This document shows positions 53,332-64,000 of a DNA stretch of 64,000 nt, piece by piece. The notes under the pieces were generated by a model. That model searched no databases. It saw only the letters and a program-made list of their open reading frames with translations, and was not told the origin of the DNA. The DNA comes from Rutidosis leptorrhynchoides (taxonomy: Eukaryota > Streptophyta > Magnoliopsida > Asterales > Asteraceae). Within the stretch, counting starts at the first letter, position 1; every line of letters starts with the position of its first letter. Location of the stretch: NCBI RefSeq assembly GCF_046630445.1, contig NC_092338.1, positions 222,963,501 to 223,027,500 on the forward strand. The letters are read 5' to 3'. The position numbers were made by a program, and so were the translations under genes.

Positions 53332-55022
53332 GTCGTATTATTATTATTATAAAAAGGGGGTTTTTTACCGTTTAATGACCGGTTTGTTGATTTTAAATAA
53401 AGCGTAAAGATAAATGACGATAATATAAATAACAGAATTTAAATTGCGATAAAGTAAATTGCAGTAATTAAAATGACAGTAAATAAAGGTACGATGAAAT
53501 ATGAAATAAAAGTATTATGCTTATTTAAACTTCCGTAATCATGATGTTTGACGTTTTGATTTTAATTAATTGTTACCTGGGTTAATTGTCCTTTGTTCTG
53601 GTTTATTTGATACCTATCTGGTTTTTGTCCATAATAGTCCATCGGTTATAACTATAAAATGCTCGTCAAATTAACCTTATTCCCGAAGTCAAATATTCCA
53701 ACTAATTAGGGATTCGAACTGTAACAAGGTTTTAATACTTTATTTAATAATTACACCAGGTTATCGACTGCGTGTAATCCAAGGTTTTAATACTTTGTTA
53801 ACACTTACACCAATTATCCTTGTATGTAATCCACCTCTGTCTTAATGAGATATGAATATTAATTTACCCACTTGATCAGAATGAATAATCAATTACCCAA
53901 TCCGAATAATTAATTAAATGATCATAAAAGATGTCGTATAAACGTCACTAAATAGAACATACATAATCATTTTAATAACTATTAGATTAACTAATTTAAA
54001 GATAGGTTCGACAGGTTCCAATGAGTTGTCGCTCAATTAGACAATACCCCCTATCTATTAATAGTCATAGTCCAATGTCCACAAGTGTCGGTCTTTTGTC
54101 CAAACCTTAATTATGGTACAAAATCTAATAACCCCGTCTTAATATTTAGTCTAACATCACGATTACTTTGGCTCAAATAAGTATAATAATAACTTAGTTA
54201 CGAGACATTAATTTAAAAAGGAAGAACATAGCTTACAGTGATTATTTATCGCGTAGCGTTACCCGGACAGAGTTCCGATTTTAAAACCCGTAAAACATTT
54301 TTACAATAACCCAACTAAACCATAATTTATTATTAATCTTAAATTAAAATTAAAATTATAATATAAATATATTACATAGAGAAGAGATATTGATTTTTGT
54401 GTAATTAAAATGTCGAGCAAACTGCCTTTTTATAATACTTGGCCTGCTACAGTAACTCATGCGAGTGCATGAGTTTTCAGTGTATTTCCCATGCACTCGC
54501 ATGGGCTCATGCACTCGCATGGGTTTTATGCCTATTTCTCATGCGATCGCATGGCCGTCAGATCCAGCTCACATATTTTTTATTTTCTTGCTTGTCGACA
54601 TATTATTATAAATATATAATTTATATAATTTATATTAATTATATATATATTATATTATATTCTTATGCATAGTTAGCTTGTAATTTTCACTCCGTTGTCT
54701 CGTACATTTACGCCCGGTTTATGTCTCGGTTCCGAATTTTCGAACGCCTTTTCGTACGCTTAGATATCTTGTACTTTGCGTTCCGCGACTTGTACTCTTG
54801 TAATTTTTAGAGGTTTCTCATCAATAAATTGAACCACTTGGATTGTAACTTGTACATTTTAGCTTTTTGGTCATTTGCGTCTTCAAATCGTCGTTTTCTT
54901 CTTTTGTCTTCGCACTTATTTATTTAAACGAATATTACATAAAAATAGAACAATTACAACTAAAAGCTTTACATATTGGAAGGATATTGTACCTAAATAT
55001 ATGTTCGTTTAGAGCACTATCA
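53033..55022 (-). repeat. TE-G 5' LTR
   Basis: 1990 bp, homologous to 28313-30340 with scattered substitutions, a shorter (TA)n and four instead of five palindromes upstream of the TATA box. Confidence 0.92.
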
Positions 55023-55278
55023 TATTCCAATTACGACAAAAGTTAAAGGTGTACCAAAACATATAGCTCGTTCTAAACGTCAAGTGACACGAACGGTCAT
55101 AAAAGCATTCGGGGATCAAATTAAGTAACTAAGTACTTAATGGCACGTTGTATGGTATTAACGAAAGTAATTAATATGAAATAAGATCCCAGAATATAAA
55201 CCAACACAGTACGCACAAATACGCAGTTTCGTGAAAGTAACAAGCACAAAAGTAAGTCGAAAAAGTCGAGTCGTTACA
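55023..55278 (-). repeat. TE-E 3' LTR, first part
   Basis: On the minus strand the LTR begins TGTAACGACTCGACTTTTTC at 55278, preceded by the purine tract CAGGTGGGTAA. It runs to the TE-G insertion and continues at 28312. The first five bases (55023-55027) are the TSD of TE-G. Confidence 0.8.
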
Positions 55279-58200
55279 TTACCCACCTGTTAATGAAAAT
55301 TTTATCTCAAAATTTTAAGCTGAGGTAGATGGTAGAGTTGTGAAGAGGAGAGGATATTTCTGTTTCATTTTATCCTCTCGCTCCCAAGTGAACTCGGGTC
55401 CTCGTTTAGCATTCCAACTGACTCGGACAATTGGAATCTTGTTGCGTTTCAAGGTTTTGACCTCACGGTCCATAATTTCAATAGGTTCTTCCACGAAGTG
55501 GAGTTTGTCATCAATCGTAAGCTCCTCAAGAGGTATGACAAGTTCTGGTTCAGCAAGACATTTCTTCAGATTCGACACGTGGAAAGTGGGATGAACTGCG
55601 CTCAACTGAGTCGGAAGATCCAAACGGTAAGCAACTGGTCCAACATGCTCCAAGACTTCAAAAGGACCAATATATCGCAGATTTAGCTTCCCACGCTTTC
55701 CAAAACGGATTACACCTTTTCAAGGTGCGACTTTCAACATCACTCGGTTACCTACTTGGAATTCGCGATCTTTACGCTTAAGATCGGCTTAGCACTTTTG
55801 ACGATCACGGGCCGTCTTGAGCCTCGCTTGAATTTGTACAATCTTCTCGGTTGTTTCATGGACAAGTTTGGGTCTTGTGATTTGCTTTTCACCTACTTCC
55901 GCCCAACAGATAGGAGAACGGGACTTGCGACCATATAAAGCTTCGAAAGGTGCGGCCTTAATGCTCGCGTGATAATTATTGTTGTAAGAGAATTCAGCCA
56001 GCGGCAAATGCTTCTCCCAAGCTTTCCCGAAATCAATAACACAAGCTCGTAACATGTCCTTCAAGGTTTGAATCGTGCGTTCGCTTTGTCCATCGGTTTG
56101 CGGGTGATACGCGGTACTCATATATAAACGTGTTCCCAAAGCTTCTTGTAAAGAATGCCAAAATCTAGAAGCGAAACGGCATCTCGATCTGAAATAATCA
56201 ATAAGGGTACACCGTTACGAGATACAATTTCATTTATGTATAGCTGCGCCAGTCTCTCCATTGTATCGGTTTCCTTCATGGCTAGGAAGTGAGCAGATTT
56301 GGTAAGACGGTCAATAATAACCCAGATGGTATCATAACCGCCTACAGTTTTTGGTAGCTTCGTGATGAAGTCCATCGTTATTCCCTCCCACTTCCATTGC
56401 GGGATCTCGGGTTGCTGAAGTAACCCGGATGGCCTATGATGTTTGGCTTTGATCTTAGAACAAGTTAAACACTTTCCGACGTAAGTCGCAACATCCTTCT
56501 TGAGGTTTGGCCACCAATATTGCTCCTTGAGGCCGTGGTACATCTTACCAGCTCCTGGATGAACCGAATACCTTGACTTGTGGGCTTCGTCGAGAATAAG
56601 GCTTCGTCAGTCCCCATAACTAGGCACCCAAATTCTTCCGGAGAAATATCGGAGTCCAGTTTCCTTAACCTCAAATCGAGAGATGAGAATGTTCAAGTGC
56701 TCATGAGAAATATTCTTCTCCTTGAGAGCTTCCTCTTGGGCTACACGGATTTGGCTATTGAGATTCGTGTGAATGGTGACGTTCAAGGCTCGGAAATGAA
56801 GAGGTATCATTCTTTCCTTTCGGCTCAAGGCGTCGGCTACGACATTTGCCTTACCAGGATGGTAACGGAGTTCACAATCATAGTCGTTCAACGTCTCGAT
56901 CCATCGACGCTATCTCATATTCAGTTGCTTCTGATCGAATATGTGTTGGAGGATTTTGTGGTGGGTGAAGATAGTGCTCTTAGTTCCATACAGATAGTGT
57001 CTCCACAGTTTAAGCACAAAGATGACGGCTCCATGTTCGAGATCGTGAGTTGTGTAGTTTCGCTCGTGAATCTTCAGTTGTCGAGAGGCATAAGCAATAA
57101 CCTTCTTCTGTTGCATCAATACACACCCAAAACCTTATCGGGAGGCATCGCAATATACAACGAAGTCATCACTGCCTTCGGGAAGGGATACGATAGGTGT
57201 GGTGGTTAACTTCCGCTTTAGGTTTTGGAATGCATAATCTTGCTCAGTTACCCAAACGAACTTCTTCCCCTTGTGATTTAACGTGGTTAAAGGACGTGCA
57301 ATCAGAGAGAAACCTTCAATGAACCTACGATAGTAACCGGCGAGGTCTAAAAATTGACAGATATAAGTAGGAGTGGTGGGAGTTTCCCACTTACTGATGG
57401 CTTCGATCTTTGTGGGATTGACTTTGATACCCTGATCGCTCATGATATAACCGAGAAATTGGACTTCCTTCAACCAAAATTCACACTTGGAGAATTTGAC
57501 ATAGAGTTGCTCTTGTCTCAAGAGTTCACGCACGAGTCGAAGATGTTTCTCATGTTCTCCTTCGCTTTTGGAATAGATGAGGATATCATCTATGAAGATG
57601 ATAACGAACTTGTCCAGGTACTGCTTGCATACGCGATTCATGAGATCCATAAACATGGCAGGTGCGTTAGTTAACCCGAATGGCATCACCAGAAACTCAT
57701 AGTGGCTATAACGAGTTTGGAACGCAGTCTTCAGCACATCGCTCTCCTTCACCCTCAACTGGTGATAACCTGATCGTAAATCAATCTTGGAGTAGACGCT
57801 GGATCCTTGCAGCTGATTGAAAAGATCGTTAATTCTGGGAAGGGGATACCGATTCTTGATCGTCAGCTTGTTCAGTTCACGATAATCGATACACATGCGG
57901 AAAGATCCATCCTTCTTCTTCACGAACAATACAGGTGCACCCCAAGGCGATGAACTCGGTCGGATAAATCCACGGTCGATCTAGCAGTTCCTGCAGTTAA
58001 CTCTGCAACTCTTGTAGTTCGGAAGGTGCAGGTCGATAAGGTGTGCGAGCTACAGGTGCAGCTTCTGGCACTAGATCGATTTGAGAATCCACTGATCTCG
58101 GCGGCGGTAATCTCGGTAATTCTTCTGGAAAGACATCGGGAAATTCGTTTACAATTCGTACATCATCCACGCTTTTCTCCTCAGTTTCTAACTTCTTCAC

Positions 58201-60089
58201 GTGCTCCAAAACGACAAAACGCCCATTTTTCATAACCTTTTGTGCCTTCATGAAACTAATAAGGTTCAGCTTCGGGCTACATCTCTCCCCGTAAACAATT
58301 AGTGGCTCACCATCTTCGCATGGTATACGAAGAATCTTCTCTCCACATATAACTTCTGCTCTTACCTTGGACAACCAGTCCATACCGACTATCACATCAA
58401 AACTCCCCAACTTAATGGGTATCGAATCGATCTCAAAATCTACACTAGCTAAGTTTATAATACCTCCTCGGCCAATTTGATCAACTTTCTTAAATTTTCC
58501 ATTGGCCACCTCAACAAGTATACTCTCATCCAAAGGCACTAATGACCAATCTATCTTAGAACAAAACTGTCTACATACATAACTCCTATCCCCACCAGTA
58601 TCAAACGGGACAGAAGCTAATAGTTTATTGATAGTGAATGTACCTGTAACCAAGTCAGGATCCTCGCGGGCATCTCTGGCGTTCATGTTGAAGACTCGTC
58701 CACGTTCTGGCCCGCCATCCTTCTTCTTGTTGAGACATTCATTCCTGAAGTGGTCCTACTGACTGCACTCATAGCACTTCCTTGGTCTACTTGGGTTTGT
58801 CCTCATAGCTGGGGTGGTGCCGTTCAAATCAAATATAATAAATGGTTGTTCGACCAAATCAGGTGCTCTTACAATCTCTGCTGACGTGTCCAATCCTTTT
58901 ACACTTCTCACACACTACGTTGCATTGTCCAATGTGATGCCTGTAGCATCTCTTACACTGAGGAAGGGTACTTTTGTAGTTAGGGTTAGAGCTAAGGTTC
59001 GGGTTAGGGTTCCTCCAGTCGTTGTTTCCCTTAAAATTCTCATACCTCTTAGCTGGGTTTTGATCAAAAACTTTTCCCTTGTTGCCGTCACATTTACGTT
59101 TCTCATTACTAGCTCCCGATTCTGATTTCACCTTCTCTGGTTCTTGGCGGGTAATTTGATTCATCATGGTGTGTTCCATGCGCATAGCTTCCGGGACATT
59201 TGCTGGTTTCGAAGAAGTGACATTACCCTGAATGTCCTTAGGAAGTCCCCATAGATACCGTTCCATATGTTTGTACTTCGGAGTAAGAATTGTGGGGCAC
59301 ATCAAAGCTAACTCCAAGTACCTTCGGTTATAGCAATCAAGGTCAGTTCCTACAAATTTCAGTTCCCAAAATTCCGCTTCCATTTTCTGAATTTCGGTTC
59401 TGGGGCAGTATTCCTCGATCATAGCCCTTTTAAACTCCTCCCATGGTGTAGCGTAAGCTTCGTAAATTCCCTGAGCCTGGGCAAACGTATTCCACCAATT
59501 CAATGCGCCATCCGATAAAGTGCATGATGTAAACTTAGTCTTATTCCCTTCGGAGCAGTTACTCACACGGAACACAGATTCCAACTTTTCAAACCACCTC
59601 GTCAGTCCAACTGGCCCTTCTGTTCCACTGAAATTGTAGGGCTTGCAACTCTGAAATTCCTTGAAAGTGCACCCATTCCGAATGTTCTGGTTAGCCGTTG
59701 GAGCTTGGTGGTTGGCATTCGCCATAGCTGCGGCTACTCGAGCAGCTATCATCTCCTCAATCTGTGTTGTTGTGGGCATTTCCCTTGGACCTCTTCCATT
59801 TTCCATCGATCTTCCAAACAAAAATTTCGACTTAAGTCAAAATCCATTAATCATCAACCAACAACATCATAGCATACGGTAAACAACATGGAAATAACAC
59901 AGGCACAGTACACGATAACTAAGCATGGAAAATTAGTAGCAGGTGGCACAAAAACCAGCATGTAATAACTTAAAGTAAATGCCGCACAACAATTCAAACA
60001 ACAGTAATTCCATTCATAGTAAGAAAATTGCATACAACAGCATGAGGTTCGTACAATACATAAATGAATAACAGGAAACTACTAACGGG
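55279..60089 (-). mobile_element. TE-E interior: old degenerate chromovirus
   Basis: A complete gag-pol order on the minus strand with many stops, followed by purine tract and 3' LTR. The 5' leader (59822-60089) is cut by TE-F, so the 5' LTR would lie beyond the window. It is the oldest layer of the nest, since TE-G and TE-F are inserted in it. Confidence 0.9.
55315..59806 (-). pseudogene. Gag-pol of TE-E, multiply broken
   Basis: Gag starts best at ATG 59806 (an earlier TTG is unlikely). Order on the minus strand: gag domain, CCHC knuckles near 58890, a stop in the next knuckle near 58755, protease with DTGG where TE-A has DTGA (near 58605), a stop near 57995 with a small insertion shifting the frame, reverse transcriptase with FIDDIL near 57590, a stop near 57133 before RNase H, a stop near 56907, a stop or shift near 56605, integrase in two pieces (56543-56118 and 56139-55789), and a chromodomain-like tail ending near 55330. 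The pieces resemble TE-A throughout. Mutations of every kind indicate long inactivity. Confidence 0.93.
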
Positions 60090-61949
60090 TGATGTGTCAA
60101 GACGTAACCTTTAAAATGTAGACAATATGCTTAATAATTAACACATAATACAGGCAACTAAACCCGATCATGCAGTAACTAGCAAGTAAATTGACCAGTT
60201 CGATCCACAGGGAGAAGTTTGTTTGAAGGACTTCATAAACAGTTACTTATTCTAAGGAAAAGGGGAGTTTTAGTTGTTGAATTGCTTTGTAAATAACAGT
60301 AATTAAAATGAAATGAATAACGAGGATGAGAAGGCGGTGTTTACTTCAATGATTGATAAATGATAGGGATTGTTCTTTTATAGTTAAACCCGTTATTATG
60401 TAGTTACAAGTAAATGTAAATGGCTCATATCAATCTCACAATATCTATAAACCGAGAACTATAAACTTAGTAAATTCACATAAATCTTGTCATTAGTTCT
60501 TCTTTACCTATGTTTAATCAATAAGACTCTTCCTTGGTTGAATTCACATAAAACCTAGTTTATTAAGATCACTCTAAATAAACTACACTATTGTGAAATC
60601 TAGTTACCATTCAATTACCATCCTACACTCACATGTAGATGTCTAAATCACTAAGTGTTGAAGTACAAGCCATGAACATTGATAAACTCACATAAACCAA
60701 TTCATAACTTGTATAATTGAACTAGAGTAAATGGATACTTACAACAATGGATCTATGGAAGAACATAATTGATTTAGATTGATTAGATTAATTAGACCCA
60801 ACCCGGTTAAACTCACGTAAAACCTAAATTAAAACAATCACTTGAGGTAAATTTATGACTATGTAGTTCTAGTACCTAATCAACTACTAATCTAAACATA
60901 TAGCAAAGTCATCAATTAAGTATATGTTTACTCGTCTAGATTACTAAAAGTATTGAAGCATAGATTGTGTTCCTAGTGTTACATGTAGTTATCAATCTAT
61001 GTAATTGAAGGAAAGTACCAAACTAGCATAACTATGGTTCTTTTGGTTGGACATGGTAATTTAATCAATCAAACATCATAGTAACTTAAATAACATTAAA
61101 AGATAGAACAATCCCAAACCATAAATCTTACATTAATGTAAACACACAAGGCTTTAGCCAATCATAATAATGAAGGTTACAACAATACAATCGAAACAAT
61201 AGGAATTCATAATCTTATCACTAAAATAAATGAAACCAAAAGTACCTATCGTAGCGTATAATTCCTTCTTCAATCTTAATGCTCAAAAGGGTGGAGAACC
61301 CTTTAGAATGGCTAGGGAAACCCCCTTTTCGGACTACTACTGATCTATATTGTGGTGTGTGTTTAGAATGAGTTTAGACCCTTTAAATAGCAAGAAAAGT
61401 AGGTATTTCAGCCTCCGATGCGCTGCATCTCTTTGTGATGCGCCGTATCACCTTCTCACCTACCACTCAGCTCATATACATGTCATTTACAGCTCATTTT
61501 TGACATTTTATACCCAGATGCGCCACATCTAAAAGAGATGCGTTGCATCTGACCTTACTGATGCGCCGTATGCCGCTGAAATGCCGCATTTAATACTTTC
61601 GAACAAGAAAACTGCACAGATGCTCCGCATCCCTTTCATATGCACCACATCCTTTGAGTAAAATGAGGTGATGTCTAAATGAAAGTTGTAGTGCTCTGAG
61701 TTACGGATGTCTAGGCTCTAGATTCACCGTTTTTCGAGTCCGTATGACCGAGTTATGGCCAAAATGGTGCAGGTGCGCATAATCTTCTAAAATCGGCAAT
61801 ATTTTCCATAAATCTTCGCTTCAATACTCGCAACGGATTATACACACATTTTAACTTATTACAATACATAAGTACAACAATTACATACAAAATGATACAA
61901 AATCGGATCGAAATAACGACAACAAATATGTATAATTTTGGCGTTATCA
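60090..61949 (-). repeat. TE-F 3' LTR (Athila-like)
   Basis: 1860 bp. It begins TGATAACGCCAAAA on the minus strand and ends GACACATCA, close to the TE-G termini. The Athila-type purine tract AAGTGTGGGGATT (61962-61950) adjoins it. A TATA-like CTATTTAAAGGG is at about 61391-61380. The presumed target duplication is ACGGG (60085-60089); its partner is outside the window. Confidence 0.85.
61409..61655 (-). repeat. Cluster of GATGCG-N-CATC palindromes
   Basis: About seven imperfect 13-bp palindromes, such as GATGCGCTGCATC, GATGCGCCACATC, GATGCGTTGCATC and GATGCTCCGCATC, spread over 240 bp directly upstream of the TATA-like site. They differ in sequence from the TE-G palindromes but not in kind or place. 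Confidence 0.85.
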
Positions 61950-63383
61950 AATCCCCACACTTAAACCTTGCTTGTCCTCAAGCAAGACTTACAAAAACTA
62001 AAATATATTACAATGAACACACACATTTATGAAAACACATACGAATCACACTCACACTTTTTATTTATTTCACAATGTAACACACGCACGCGTTTTGAGT
62101 ATACACACACCTTTGGAGTACACACGCGAATTGAAATCACACCAAAGTCGAAAGGTGGGTTTTAAAGTCCACATTTCTTGAAAATTTAGATCCTTAGGGA
62201 AATTAGGATCTTTGCGGAAAACCTTTGATATTTTGAAAAATAGTCATGTTAGTTTTTACACTAATCAAGTTTTCCGGTTTTAACCTCAAAGTCCAGTTGA
62301 GGGTAACTGAAAACTGAAGCCTCAGTCGGCGATTAGCAAGCTACTCACTCCCATGATTGTAGTATCATGGAACTTGTAACCGAATGTCCTAAAAATGGTT
62401 TTACACAGTATTGTTCATAAAATAGCATAAGTTTTAGAAGAAACTATATCATGTCCAAATATCATCGGTGAACCATGAGTTTGCACACCTCAATTTGTTA
62501 TGGCATATGTATGTTGACCGCAGTCAACATAGATGTGGTTGATCTTTACGGAGATCATCCATCTGGGGATTAGATTCATTAGTCTTAAAAGCTAATTTGC
62601 ATTGTGCCCCCCTATTGTACGAGACAGATCCATCTCATAGTTAGGATAAGTCTGACCACCAAAAACCCTGTTTAATGTTGAGGTGAGGTAGATTTCCAGT
62701 CAATGATAGAGATGACTTTTCAAGATTTTTCGTCGACCTACAGCTGTTCTGGACTACATCTTCTAACATAAGTTAGCAAGTGCGTCATTTTGAAAGACTT
62801 GACTTCCTTAATTCAATGAGTATTGGATTTGATTTCCGATTCAACAAAGTACCATAGAATCCTTGTGCGAAGTATGTGATATAGCGTGTTGATCATTTCC
62901 TTAGTTGGCTATTTCTTGAGTCTTTTATACAAAATAAATTAATGCAAATGAATTTATAAAGTTAAAATTTTTCACATTTTAAGCTATTTTAAACCATGTT
63001 TTTGTAAAACCCACATTTTAAGCCATTTTAAACATGTTTTTTTTTGTAAAACTAGAAAGAATTTACTCCTTCCCCACACTTAAGATCATGTAATGCCCTC
63101 ATTACATGAAATCAGAAAAATTGTAAAATTCGAGAGGGCAGATAGTATGAAAGAGATTTAATACTTTCTAGGCATTAAGCCAAAGATCACGAGATGATGG
63201 CGCTGAATTGACTGTCAAGATAAGAACATCATCCATTCCTTAAACTCTATCACAAACCAATCATCATGCAAGTATTTTGTTGAACTTCATGCCAGTCTTT
63301 GAAAATTGCAGCACATAGCACAATACTCATTTTATATGGTGCATATTTATTAATGAGTTGTGCACCCAACTTTACCCCTTCTT
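61950..63383 (-). other. TE-F 3' untranslated region
   Basis: Non-coding. It shares segments in the same order with TE-G (62165-62290, 62560-62820 and about 63060-63120). No RT or integrase. Confidence 0.75.
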
Positions 63384-64000
63384 TTAATACCTAATGGGGT
63401 CATTCTTCCCCACACTTATCGGACGACATGTAAAATCAGTGGAAAAAGTTCCACGAATAAGTAACGTGAGCCCGTCATTAACCCCTCGGGTGGTATATAA
63501 TATATCATATAATTCCTTTTTCAATTTCTTGAAAAAGGAATACCTAACCCGAGAGTCAACACATGACTCTCTCCTAAGTGCGGGTTGCAGCAAAAATTTT
63601 ATTATTTCAGGTGGATCATGTCCAAACGGATCATCTTTTAATATATTCCAAGTGCTAACCTCATGAGGATATACAAATTCCACATGAGAAGGTGACTCCT
63701 CAAATGGTTCCACTATATTAGACTCCTCATCGTTGATGATCTTTGATGACTCCATTTCTTCAACCTCGGTAGTTAAAACGTCATCATCATCACTATCCCA
63801 TGAATACCAACCCATCGCCCTCAATTCCCCCTCATCAATTCCTGGATTAAGCATTGCAAACATGGACATAACTGGGGTGGTAGGTGGTATAATAATGGTA
63901 GGCTCAACACTCTCCACCTCAGGTATCTGCGTATTACCCCTCGAATCAGCTAGTGAATTAGCCGAAAAAGTGTCCGGCTCCCTTTCTTCAATTTGCTGAA
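63384..64000 (-). CDS. Acidic ORF of TE-F, open at the window edge
   Basis: An open frame of at least 205 codons whose start lies beyond 64000; an apparent start at 63917 is only a GTG. The visible part has a Pro/Ile-rich stretch, an acidic DSDDDD run, then a more ordered region with FFKKLKKELYDILYTTRGVN and a C-terminal FTCRPISVGKNDPIRY. It occupies the place where TE-G has gag-protease, just before the shared 3' region, but I see no zinc knuckle or protease motif. I do not recognise it. It could be the coding part of a non-autonomous Athila derivative. It has no stop for over 600 bp, so recent activity is possible. Confidence 0.55.
   Translation of the reverse strand, partial: QQIEEREPDTFSANSLADSRGNTQIPEVESVEPTIIIPPTTPVMSMFAMLNPGIDEGELRAMGWYSWDSDDDDVLTTEVEEMESSKIINDEESNIVEPFEESPSHVEFVYPHEVSTWNILKDDPFGHDPPEIIKFLLQPALRRESCVDSRVRYSFFKKLKKELYDILYTTRGVNDGLTLLIRGTFSTDFTCRPISVGKNDPIRY

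Noticed and set aside
56580..57209. 209-aa plus-strand ORF
   Set aside because: It is the complement of the TE-E RNase H/integrase region; a shadow frame.
61409..61655. CRISPR-like array
   Set aside because: Plant DNA; dyads are 13 bp, unevenly spaced and variable, inside an LTR promoter.

Overview
The window is AT-rich plant nuclear DNA made almost entirely of nested Ty3/gypsy-type LTR retrotransposons. I found no convincing ordinary host gene. Evidence for a plant genome: gag-pol polyproteins with a C-terminal chromodomain-like tail (chromovirus, probably Tekay/Del-like), Athila-type gag-protease and integrase remnants, tRNA-iMet and tRNA-Asp primer binding sites, and very long LTRs (2-4 kb). 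The style of the proteins reminds me of Asteraceae, but that is only an impression.

Layout, with names used below. LTR-H (1-508 and 11483-12939) is an LTR split by TE-A. TE-A (509-11477, +) is complete and very young: two 2724-bp LTRs with one visible difference, a TTTTT target duplication, an intact 1474-aa gag-pol ORF and an extra acidic ORF before gag. TE-D (about 12985-18814, +) is a truncated copy of a gag-pol-less family. An Athila integrase fragment (18815-19910), a reversed LTR fragment LTR-I (19911-21183) and a 5'-truncated chromovirus TE-C (21184-26946, +) follow. From 26947 to 60089 runs an old degenerate chromovirus TE-E (-). Its 3' LTR was hit by TE-G (28313-55022, -, TSD TATTC), an Athila-like element without reverse transcriptase. 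TE-G was hit by TE-B (30885-46996, -, TSD AATAG), the same family as TE-D, and TE-B by a solo LTR of the TE-C family (C', 37097-40541, -, TSD AATAT). This is a four-level nest. TE-E is cut on its 5' side by TE-F (60090 to beyond 64000, -), another Athila-like element.

The most interesting material is in the LTR leaders and in the TE-B/TE-D family. Six otherwise divergent LTR types (A, B, C/C', D, H, I) share a module bounded by a GTGAG(T/A) donor-like site and a branch-point plus CTCAG acceptor-like site. In seven of the nine complete LTR copies examined it is 457-512 bp, and in TE-D 811 bp. Inside it are a hairpin whose stem changes in a compensatory way and whose loop is self-complementary in several copies (like a retroviral RNA dimerisation site), and a second covarying CAAC/GTTG hairpin around the branch point. 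TE-B and TE-D lack gag-pol but carry a pre-gag coiled-coil ORF, a second conserved sense frame, and next to the same internal boundary an antisense TATA-ORF cassette that differs between copies (158 aa in TE-B, 57 aa with two predicted membrane helices in TE-D). The TE-B LTR also has a tRNA-like pol III promoter directly upstream of its TATA box.

All assignments come from reading the sequence; no database search was run. Boundaries of complete elements rest on LTR ends, primer sites and target duplications. Boundaries of truncated ones are approximate.
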